In this document: one piece after another, positions 60,101-64,000 of the stretch
How the letters are laid out: each line of letters starts with the position of its first letter
Numbering within the stretch: position 1 is the first letter of the stretch
Source: Brienomyrus brachyistius
Lineage: Eukaryota > Chordata > Actinopteri > Osteoglossiformes > Mormyridae
Assembly: GCF_023856365.1 (NCBI RefSeq)
Contig: NC_064548.1
Span: 7,861,642 to 7,925,641, forward strand
Direction: 5' to 3'
DNA: 64,000 bases
Notes under the pieces: generated by a model
What the model saw: the letters and a program-made list of their open reading frames with translations, nothing else
Told to the model about the DNA's origin: nothing
The model's database searches: none
Translations under genes and position numbers: made by a program

Positions 60101-60131
60101 AAACACACGCTCGTCATGTTCTACGCCCCCT
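36142..60131 (+). CDS. pdia5: Protein disulfide isomerase family A member 5, exons 1-14 (3' end outside window)
   Basis: ER-lumen thiol-disulfide oxidoreductase of the PDI family, which forms, reduces and isomerises disulfides in secretory proteins. Fourteen exons join in frame to 423 codons plus one base: 36142-36177, 40480-40606, 41558-41645, 46481-46564, 46776-46821, 47682-47774, 47953-48013, 48764-48831, 50448-50539, 51433-51504, 56340-56476, 58365-58435, 59154-59317, 60001-60131. Seen: hydrophobic signal segment (residues 1-21), non-catalytic thioredoxin-like domain (about 22-127), catalytic domain with WCGVC (179-183) and cis-Pro226, catalytic domain with WCGHC (302-306) and cis-Pro351, then the start of a third domain ending at FYAP. 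Order, lengths and motifs match vertebrate PDIA5, whose full length is about 519 aa (recalled). The exon with the third CxxC and the C-terminal ER-retention signal lies beyond 64,000. All introns are GT-AG. The start is uncertain: in-frame ATGs also occur at 36061, 36112 and 36157. I chose 36142 because it gives a short n-region before the hydrophobic core. Confidence 0.96.
37953..38201 (-). mobile_element. Probable LINE (L2/CR1-like) ORF2 C-terminal fragment
   Basis: Read on the minus strand, one frame contains VSLHWLHIGTHQ and an adjacent frame contains AQRYVNGLAPIVIKKIL. These resemble the SLHWLPI and NGLAP motifs near the C-terminus of reverse transcriptases in vertebrate L2-type LINEs. 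The two parts lie in different frames, so the fragment is broken and inactive. Identification rests on these short motifs only. Confidence 0.45.
38840..39105. repeat. 59-bp minisatellite in pdia5 intron 1
   Basis: Repeated ggatagcct and gcatagtgaatagcct blocks. The marker gcatagtgaa recurs at 38952, 39011 and 39070, a 59-bp period. Shorter degenerate GGATAGC units precede it from about 38,860. Confidence 0.85.
40480..40606 (+). CDS. pdia5: pdia5 exon 2
   Basis: 127 nt, starting after tctctgcag in phase 0 and ending in phase 1 before gttagt. It encodes the end of the signal peptide (VGGASVLQA) and the first part of the non-catalytic domain, including KVSPLIETVSDHKDFKKLL, which closely matches the PDIA5 N-terminus. 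The likely signal cleavage is near the LQA-A junction (inference). Confidence 0.95.
40607..41557 (+). other. pdia5 intron 2
   Basis: GT-AG intron of 951 bp. I see no repeat or exon of note in it. Confidence 0.85.
41558..41645 (+). CDS. pdia5: pdia5 exon 3
   Basis: 88 nt, phase 1 in and phase 2 out (GG|gtaagt). Encodes HLKLLSEVAQAVKGQGTIAW and the following INCG, the most conserved stretch of the PDIA5 N-terminal thioredoxin-like domain. Confidence 0.95.
43635..43990. repeat. ~48-bp minisatellite in pdia5 intron 3
   Basis: About seven diverged units with the core tgacattagggacggccc. The marker tgacattagg recurs at 43801, 43849, 43896 and 43944, a spacing of 47-48 bp. The first copies, from about 43,640, are more degenerate. 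Confidence 0.85.
45053..45179. mobile_element. Palindromic hAT-like MITE, family A copy 1
   Basis: 127-bp hairpin element. Its left end cagtgtttcccaatctggtc is mirrored by the right end attgggaaacactg. It is flanked by atgtaaat (45045-45052) and gtgtaaat (45180-45187), an 8-bp target duplication with one mismatch, as expected for hAT transposition. It shares ends with the element at 57,199. Confidence 0.8.
45600..46130. repeat. 39-bp G-rich minisatellite in pdia5 intron 3
   Basis: About thirteen units, each carrying ccttgatctctggccgggg and a ttttgcctta block. Phase markers are spaced 39 bp, with one 38-bp unit near 45,850. 39 is a multiple of three and the unit lacks stops, so both strands show long repetitive open frames (13-residue periods GALISGRGPFALP and KAKGPRPEIKAPG). 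These are not genes. Confidence 0.93.
46481..46564 (+). CDS. pdia5: pdia5 exon 4
   Basis: 84 nt after ttttcccag, phase 2 in and out. Encodes DSEGRKLCKKMKVDPSSKS and the following GMEMLHY, which continues the non-catalytic domain. The Cys in KLCKKMKV is conserved in the human protein (recalled). Confidence 0.94.
   Translation, partial: GLRGPKVVQENEGGSFLQEQRDGNAAL
46776..46821 (+). CDS. pdia5: pdia5 exon 5
   Basis: Short 46-nt exon after ctctttag, phase 2 in and phase 0 out (AAG|gtaact). Encodes DGAFHTEYSRPATLK, matching the DGAFHTEY motif of PDIA5. Confidence 0.94.
46822..47681 (+). other. pdia5 intron 5
   Basis: GT-AG intron of 860 bp with no recognisable repeat or exon. Intron 4 (46565-46775) is shorter than 300 bp and also featureless. 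Confidence 0.85.
47682..47774 (+). CDS. pdia5: pdia5 exon 6
   Basis: 93 nt, phase 0 at both ends, so it could be skipped without a frameshift. Encodes SMVAFLKDPTGAPLWEENP and the following DAKDVLHVSSEK, the end of the non-catalytic domain and the linker into the first catalytic domain. Confidence 0.95.
47953..48013 (+). CDS. pdia5: pdia5 exon 7
   Basis: 61 nt, phase 0 in and phase 1 out. Encodes DFRKLLKKEERPILMMFYAP and ends with the T of the TGG codon for the active-site tryptophan. The same T|GG split recurs at exons 11/12 and at the end of exon 14. Confidence 0.96.
48014..48763 (+). other. pdia5 intron 7
   Basis: Phase-1 intron splitting the first active-site Trp codon. It contains a T run at 48,371-48,388 and nothing else that I recognise. 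Confidence 0.85.
48764..48831 (+). CDS. pdia5: pdia5 exon 8 (first active site, CGVC)
   Basis: 68 nt after gctcacag. Completes Trp179, then encodes CGVCKRMQPIFQQAATEAKG and KY, ending in phase 0 before gtaagt. The redox motif is CGVC at residues 180-183. The human protein has CSMC at this place (recalled), so both are non-canonical compared with CGHC. Confidence 0.96.
48832..50447 (+). other. pdia5 intron 8
   Basis: Contains a C run near 49,267-49,280 and a 33-bp minisatellite at 49.85-50.34 kb, which ends about 100 bp before the exon 9 acceptor. No coding sequence is seen apart from the repeat. Confidence 0.85.
49850..50342. repeat. 33-bp minisatellite in pdia5 intron 8
   Basis: About fifteen units with the core acaggcccagtgcggcgct followed by gacagtgtgggggg. 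The period is mostly 33 bp (11 codons), with single-G length variants. It is stop-free in several frames on both strands, giving artefactual ORFs with GGQAQCGADSV and related periods. Confidence 0.93.
50448..50539 (+). CDS. pdia5: pdia5 exon 9
   Basis: 92 nt after cccccttcag, phase 0 in and phase 2 out. Encodes VLAGMNVHPADFDGLKQEF and the following DIKGYPTFCYFE. GYPT holds the conserved cis-proline facing the active site. Confidence 0.95.
50540..51432 (+). other. pdia5 intron 9
   Basis: Interrupts the first catalytic domain at a place with no counterpart in the second, where exon 13 is uninterrupted. No repeats recognised. Confidence 0.85.
51433..51504 (+). CDS. pdia5: pdia5 exon 10
   Basis: 72 nt after tctttgcaag, phase 2 in and out. 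Encodes KGKFLYNYENYGATAKDIVD and WMK, the C-terminal helix of the first catalytic domain. Exons 9 and 10 together are 164 nt, exactly the length of exon 13 in the next domain. Confidence 0.95.
52535..52831 (-). repeat. 3' LTR of the intron 10 retrotransposon
   Basis: 297 bp, the near-identical partner of 54762-55060. One visible indel difference is gcagatgatcag here versus gcaggagacgatcag in the other copy. Ends are TGTCA and TGACA. Confidence 0.9.
53761..54585 (-). pseudogene. Proline/alanine-rich gag-like open frame of the LTR element
   Basis: A 274-codon minus-strand frame. The first ~95 residues are non-repetitive, including ALANRYFTLQGLYWRVM and SSDLERMAEDLRRLIKLRR, which looks like a structured segment. 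Then follows a long run of repeated PLPCSRHCRPRT units. Another frame over the same repeat (minus, from 54160) reads DPAPVQPPLPPA repeats and stays open for 465 codons through the rest of the element. Upstream in a third frame is a lysine/arginine-rich start, so the real frame may have shifted at G/C runs. Position suggests a gag remnant, but I recognise no gag domain or zinc knuckle. Confidence 0.4.
53820..54245. repeat. 33/36-bp tandem repeat inside the LTR element
   Basis: About eleven units containing ggctgcacgggagcggggtc, alternating between 33 bp and 36 bp depending on an extra ggc or gga triplet. All length changes are multiples of three, so the open frames are preserved. Confidence 0.88.
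54762..55060 (-). repeat. 5' LTR of the intron 10 retrotransposon
   Basis: 299 bp. On the minus strand the LTR contains AATTAAA, a possible poly(A) signal. Internal sequence next to it reads gaatgacctcaagaagaag on the minus strand. A canonical TGG-starting primer binding site is not evident. Confidence 0.88.
55151..55479 (-). mobile_element. Solo LTR related to the neighbouring retrotransposon
   Basis: 329 bp, starting tgtcagagttg and ending gagccgggcatgaca, the same right end as the intact element. It shares blocks such as aataatcggacacagc and cagggggcgtggcacacacg. It contains an internal duplication of a 28-bp block (ggatactcagggggcgtggc and its near-copy). Flanks gtcac (55146-55150) and atcac (55480-55484) match at 4 of 5 bases. 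No internal region is present, so it is a solo LTR of a diverged subfamily. Confidence 0.7.
55509..55711. mobile_element. TA-flanked MITE with CAGGGTTGC ends
   Basis: The left end cagggttgcagac is mirrored by gttggcaaccctg at the right, flanked on both sides by the dinucleotide TA (55507-55508 and 55712-55713). This fits a Tc1/mariner-type non-autonomous element of 203 bp. It sits inside the hAT-like element. Confidence 0.6.
55984..56160 (+). mobile_element. Decayed tRNA-SINE fragment
   Basis: Shows diverged counterparts of the SINE at 30.4 kb: gggtggcagaatggtgcgtgg near the head, then ggtttccttccactgttcaaaaacgtgc and gtgtgcaccctgcagtgg. It lies within the right part of the hAT-like element. 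Confidence 0.5.
56340..56476 (+). CDS. pdia5: pdia5 exon 11
   Basis: 137 nt, phase 2 in and phase 1 out (CCG T|gtgagt). Encodes a proline-rich linker (SPLPPQPKAPEVPWSEADSA) and the first part of the second catalytic domain, ending STLVMFYAP. Its acceptor follows a C run ending ccaccccag, so the polypyrimidine tract is almost pure C. Confidence 0.95.
56477..58364 (+). other. pdia5 intron 11
   Basis: Phase-1 intron splitting the second active-site Trp codon. It contains a C run (about 56,806-56,818), a palindromic MITE (57,199-57,371) and a C run (about 57,918-57,934). A 176-codon minus-strand open frame (57587-58117) has no recognisable domain and I do not call it a gene. Confidence 0.85.
57199..57371. 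mobile_element. Palindromic hAT-like MITE, family A copy 2
   Basis: 173-bp hairpin. Left end cagtgtttcccaacccagtc, right end gactgggctgggaaacgctg. Flanks acctgcag (57191-57198) and acctacag (57372-57379) are an 8-bp target duplication with one mismatch. Its ends are homologous to the copy in intron 3, and a ggagggagcaaaaa block in the right half is shared too. Confidence 0.85.
58365..58435 (+). CDS. pdia5: pdia5 exon 12 (second active site, CGHC)
   Basis: 71 nt after ggcctttag. Completes Trp302, then encodes CGHCKKMKPEYEDAAEVLNR and NDD. CGHC at residues 303-306 is the canonical PDI redox site. Ends in phase 0 before gtgagt. Confidence 0.96.
58436..59153 (+). other. pdia5 intron 12
   Basis: GT-AG intron of 718 bp with a T-rich tract near 58,807. 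Nothing else recognised. Confidence 0.85.
59154..59317 (+). CDS. pdia5: pdia5 exon 13
   Basis: 164 nt after ccctttgcag, phase 0 in and phase 2 out. Encodes SPGVLAAIDTTVHKNIGERY, then KISGFPTVKYFEDGEERYTL and the C-terminal helix of the second catalytic domain. Pro351 in GFPT is the cis-proline. It corresponds to exons 9 and 10 combined. Confidence 0.96.
59318..60000 (+). other. pdia5 intron 13
   Basis: GT-AG intron of 683 bp. A C run (59,949-59,961) lies about 40 bp before the exon 14 acceptor. No repeats or other exons seen. Confidence 0.85.
60001..60131 (+). CDS. pdia5: pdia5 exon 14 (last exon in window)
   Basis: 131 nt after ttttactgtcag, phase 2 in and phase 1 out. Encodes a proline-rich linker (NPQAPPPPEPSWEDTTSSVN), then HLGAEDFREMLKKKKHTLV and MFYAP, and ends with the T of the third active-site Trp codon before gtgagt. 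I found no exon with the expected third CxxC motif between 60132 and 64000. Confidence 0.95.
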
Positions 60132-60240
60132 GTGAGTAGGCAGCCTCTAACTCCCACCCCTCCCCCATCCTTTTATCCGCGCAAATGACATTCCTGTGAT
60201 GAGCTGCCTGGGTTAGTTCTGTGAATTACTGACTGTTTTG

Positions 60241-60322
60241 TGAGTGACTGACTGGACGGTCTTGTGAGTGACTGATTGGACGGTCTTGTGAGTGACTGAC
60301 TGGACGGTCTTGTGAGTGACTG
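60241..60322. repeat. 24-bp minisatellite in pdia5 intron 14
   Basis: Three full copies and a partial copy of a 24-bp unit with the core tgagtgactgactggacggt. Units start at 60241, 60265, 60289 and 60313. Confidence 0.9.
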
Positions 60323-61122
60323 ATGCTTTTTATGTGATTGCTTACTGGCTGTCTAACTGGCTAACAGAGCTACTGAAACCTTCTGGACTTTATCTATCAA
60401 GGCAAGATCTAGGTCAGGAACCATGGAGGGCTAGAAGTATGATAGGTGACTGTTTCCTTCCCTCCTCCGTCGCCTCCTGCAGGAGGTCTGAGTATGGACA
60501 GGTGTACAGGAAGGCTTGGAACTGACCTACATACCTCATAAGTATGTAATTAGGGTCAAAAGTGAAAGCAGAACCAAACATTCTGATAATCATTTAAAAG
60601 AGTTATTACATTTGAAATGGGCAATGAGTAGCTGCTCAGTCTCATTCATTGCCCTCTTGGCGTTTGTTTAGTCCTCTGTGACACTTTTCCTTGTCAGAGA
60701 ATTAGTGTGATCAGACATTTTAAAGACTCAACCCCTCCAATGACACATTGATCCTTACAACAGAACGTTAACGTTAAAGAAGCTCTCGAGAACAGTGGTG
60801 CCTGACTTTGGAAATGAAAGGATGTTCTGTGATAATCGTCCACCCCTGACTGCAAGTTTCTCACCTTTAATTAGTGGGGGGGAAACTCTGCAGAGGACGA
60901 TTGTGCACCCTGTGAGGTTTCGCCGTGGTAGAGATGAAGAGGGTCGAGACATGAGGGTTTGCCGGGACCCTTGTTATTGATATGCGTTAACGTTGTGTTA
61001 TCATGCCGTGCCTGACACAGGAAATTCAACTGACGGTTGCGTATTGCGGGTGGAGAAGGTCAAAGGTCATGAAAACCGCTGGGAAATAAGAACCTGGCCT
61101 TCAGTGTAACCAGTGTCTAGAT

Positions 61123-61305
61123 CAGGGGTCTCCAACTCCAGTCCTGGAGAGCTACCGTCCAGCAGGTTTTCTATCCTACCTGGCATCTGTTGAGCCACAC
61201 CTGTTCTCGGGTAAATGCCAGCAACAGGTGTGGCTCATCAGACGCCAAGTGGGACAGAAAACCTACTGGATAGTAGCTCTCCAGGACCGGAGTTGGAGAC
61301 CCCTG
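61123..61305. mobile_element. Palindromic hAT-like MITE, family B
   Basis: 183-bp hairpin whose left arm caggggtctccaactccagt is mirrored by the right arm ccggagttggagacccctg. Flanks gtctagat (61115-61122) and gactagat (61306-61313) form an 8-bp target duplication with one mismatch. The CAGGGGTCTCCAACTCC end type is common in teleost genomes (recalled). Confidence 0.88.
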
Positions 61306-61979
61306 GACTAGATGATCATCACCAATTTGAAAAGGAAATTCAGGTGGGATACCCCATTAAAACTCAACGATGAGGCTGATTATACTTCAGTGTACTTTGA
61401 ATATCTGCACCTGAACATCTGCCTTGGTGCTGGCCCTTTGCTTGGTCTCCCTGTGAGGGCAGGCTGACTTACAAAGCTTTTCATCATGTGCTAAGTACTT
61501 GCAAGTAAATTTCCTTCCAGGTGTCTCAGAAGCAGTTTGGCTATGAGAGGTTTACATGTTGGGGGGGGGGGGCAAGGTTGGGGCCGTGGAGCACAGGTTC
61601 CTGATCGAACCTTGTATTTTGAAGTTTGCGTGACTGGAGGTCCAGTCTAATAGGGGCTTAGGGGGAATGACGTCCTGCCTGGGGTGTGATGCCTGTGGCT
61701 TCATTCATGGACATTTGACAGGAGCTCAAGTGGAGATTAGTGTTCCGGAGGGTGTCCCCATCGGACAGTGGCTGTCCTGCATAAGCATGATGCACAAATA
61801 AAACTGAAGAGCCGCAGCAATACACTGCTGAGAGTTGTGTAGCTTGAGGTACTGCCTGCAAGGGATGCTGCTTCTTAATGTGGAACAGTGTTCTTACTGA
61901 ATTGACTGAGATTCAGCAGGGTAAGTCTGCATGCCTGTGATTAGAATCCCCGCCCGAAGTTCTCCTGGGGCACTGCCTA

Positions 61980-62267
61980 AGCAGCCTGACCCTGCGCGCA
62001 GGCCGCAGCCTTCACAGTGTGTGTCTGTGTGTGTGTGTCTGTCTGTCTCTCTCTCTCTCTCAAAAGAGAGCAAGATGAGATGTGCATTCCAAAGTACCTG
62101 TAATTTTATAAATGGCAAAAAAAATAATAATTTCCTTACCTCCTTCGAACAACGCGATAGGCAGAATGATTTCACTGCTGAGCCCTTAAGCAAGGCCCTT
62201 ACTTCAGTGACTCCAGGGACTGGCTAACGCCATTTTGGATAAAAGCATCTGCTAAATAAAAATGTAT
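61980..62267 (+). mobile_element. SINE/LINE 3' tail fragment with simple repeats
   Basis: A GT/CT-rich simple repeat (about 62,013-62,063) is followed at 62,178-62,267 by gctgagcccttaagcaaggc and ttttggataaaagcatctgc, then taaataaaaatg. This is the typical 3' tail that fish SINEs share with L2/CR1-type LINEs. The 5' part is not recognisable. Confidence 0.6.
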
Positions 62268-63299
62268 ATTAAGGGGCCTGTGGGATTTGGGGCAGTCATC
62301 TGTATAGCCCTTTTCATCCTTTGCGGGTCAGCATGTGGTCAGGGACATCAGTGATCCAGCTAGCAGTGTCACTGGTAGCGGGAGAGGAATCCGGCGTCAT
62401 TGAAGGAGCGTGAAACGGTTAATCTGCTTTGGGCAGGAAAGTGATGGATTCTTATACATCTCCCCTATTTCTATCCGTCTGCCCTCCATGCAAGTCAAGC
62501 CTCGGTGTTTGATCTCATACCCCAGTAGTTTTCTGTTTTCCGACGCAGCTTTGTAAATGCAATTTGCTACCGACCTGCACAAACAACCATTTTTCCACGG
62601 AACATGAACATCGGGGGTGTGCATATAGGAAACAGCTCAGGGCTCGTGAAGCGTTGGGGCCCTCCTGACCGGTGAGATGGGCTCCCTTAGCCTGATAAGT
62701 GGCTAGAATTCAGCTCTGCTCTTTAATTTTAATAATGAACGCAGATAATCGAGTCTCGCACTCCATTATCCATCATCTCGCTCAGACGGGCCACAGATTA
62801 GGTGGCACGCACACTCATGCTCTGTTCAGAATCAGACAGTTTATTTAAACGGCCATGAAATGCACATTTACCATCCCTGACCCGGAATCGGCGTGCTGAG
62901 GTCACTGTGGCTCCCACACTCCCCCTGGTGGCTGCCTCCCGCTGAACGGCAGGGCAATTTTAGTGTCTTTAAGTGCTGCTTTTAGGTGATTATGGGATCT
63001 GTGAAAATTGGCCTGAATTAGATGCATTATGGGCCAGTTTTGAGGAGCAATACCCCAGCAACAATGGGACTGAAGGGCAATCAGGAGGGAACGGTGCAGG
63101 GTGATCTGTACTGCGTGTGCCCAGTGATATGACCCGGCAAATGAGCCCCGCGTGAGCCGGGATTCTGTGCCTGACTTGCCTCTTGGGAGGTCCTGAGGAC
63201 AGCGTCCGATTGCAGGGTCCGCCACCAATTCAAGGACCAACTTGGCTGATCCACATCTGAAGGGTTAAACTCGGTTGATACCTGCTCTAAGCTGTTTTT

Positions 63300-63592
63300 A
63301 TAAGATATCGATTGTGTGCACCAGAGGAAACCACTAGTGCTCCACTCCCCATTGCACTAGTGAATACCTCTGGTGCACTAAACTGTGCTGTGTTCACCTA
63401 CTGTCTGTCTGCTCTATGGTGCATTGAATCTACTTTGTATTATATATTATACTGTCATCTTTGTGCACGTATGAAGTGTGTACTGTGTACAGATGTTTTA
63501 TGCATTGTTTGCGTTTATTTAATGTACTGCTCTGTTGATACGTAACACTCGTCCTAGTGATGTGACAATAAAAGTGATTTGATTTGATTGCT
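63300..63592 (+). mobile_element. Probable retroposon 3' end with ATTTG tail
   Basis: Ends in gatgtgacaataaaagtg followed by atttgatttgattg, the tail type seen at 3' ends of common fish non-LTR retroposons. The upstream boundary is unclear, and the segment from about 63,300 is assigned by continuity only. Confidence 0.4.
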
Positions 63593-63922
63593 GTAAGCAT
63601 ATCAAATTGACAGCTAGATGATTATTCCGATCCAATATAACCGTGTTACAAGGTGCCTCTTTTCTAGTTATTGAGAATGTACAGATCACTGCATGAGGGT
63701 CAGGCTGGTTTTATAGGAGCTCAGTGACAATGAAAACGGTGCTGGTATGAGTGCTGAATGTCAGCAGCAATGACTAAAAAGTGTCACGTGAATATTAACC
63801 AAGGCCCTGCACCTTACGGTAAACAGGCAATTTCCAGCCCGTCCAACTATAATGGGGTGTACAGGTCTGCATGGTCTGTTCCTAAATGCTGCTTGTACGT
63901 GAAGCTCTGTGTCCCTTTGTGC

Positions 63923-63923
<1 letters not shown>

Positions 63924-63978
<55 letters not shown>

Positions 63979-63996
63979 TCTGTGTGTGTGTGTGTG
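63924..63996. repeat. (GT)n microsatellite
   Basis: A GT run of about 54 bp, interrupted by gatc and followed by a second short GT run, then gatct at the window edge. It is stop-free in some frames, giving a spurious Cys/Val ORF. Confidence 0.95.
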
Positions 63997-64000
63997 ATCT

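Larger units (their letters stand above)
60132..64000 (+). other. pdia5 intron 14, 5' part (continues past window)
   Basis: Starts with gtgagt after the split third Trp codon. It contains a 24-bp minisatellite, a hAT-like MITE, SINE/LINE tail fragments and GT microsatellites. No exon encoding the third CxxC site was found, so the intron extends at least to the window edge. Confidence 0.85.

Noticed and set aside
60132..64000. Search for pdia5 exon 15 (third active site)
   Set aside because: Checked for an acceptor followed by a codon pair completing Trp and a CxxC-Lys motif. None found, so the exon lies beyond the window.

Overview
The window is vertebrate nuclear DNA, almost certainly from a ray-finned (teleost-type) fish. 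Its one confidently recognised gene is split by GT/AG introns. The intergenic DNA is full of fish-type repeats: a tRNA-headed SINE with a GGAT tail, palindromic hAT-like MITEs, LTRs starting TGTCA and ending TGACA, many minisatellites, and long homopolymer G or C tracts. No prokaryotic operon, CRISPR array, phage or plasmid signature is present. I cannot name the species.

Positions 1 to about 36,000 hold no coding exon that I can support. This block is intergenic, or intronic to a neighbour I cannot see. Its main landmarks are an inverted-repeat element with a second inverted repeat inside it (6.3-6.95 kb), a 32-bp satellite array (9.40-11.06 kb), degenerate GATC-rich and GGTGCC-rich repeats (13.0-14.1 kb), a 38-bp minisatellite (17.08-17.35 kb), MITEs at 18.9 and 20.3 kb, a 54-bp array (22.74-24.24 kb), a (GT)18 microsatellite (28.3 kb) and a SINE (30.38-30.72 kb). 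The longest open frames here lie inside the tandem arrays and are artefacts of repeats that lack stop codons.

From about 36.1 kb to beyond the right edge lies pdia5 (protein disulfide isomerase family A member 5) on the + strand. I reconstructed fourteen exons with consistent splice sites and phases: signal peptide, non-catalytic thioredoxin-like domain, first catalytic domain (CGVC), second catalytic domain (CGHC), and the start of the third. The window ends before the exon carrying the third CxxC and the C-terminal ER-retention tail. The introns at the three catalytic tryptophans all split the TGG codon as T|GG. Exons 9+10 together have the same length as exon 13 (164 nt). Both are fossils of internal domain duplication.

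The pdia5 introns are rich in repeats. They carry minisatellites of 59, 48, 39, 33 and 24 bp, three hAT-like palindromic MITEs with 7/8-matching 8-bp target duplications, and a nested transposon complex in intron 10. That complex is an old hAT-like element (52,226-56,280) that received a 2.5-kb non-autonomous LTR retrotransposon with a perfect 5-bp target duplication, a related solo LTR, and a TA-flanked MITE. I found no evidence for a new enzymatic or defence system. The points most worth a second look are the nested transposon complex, the LTR element with its proline-rich open frame, and the hierarchical tandem arrays.
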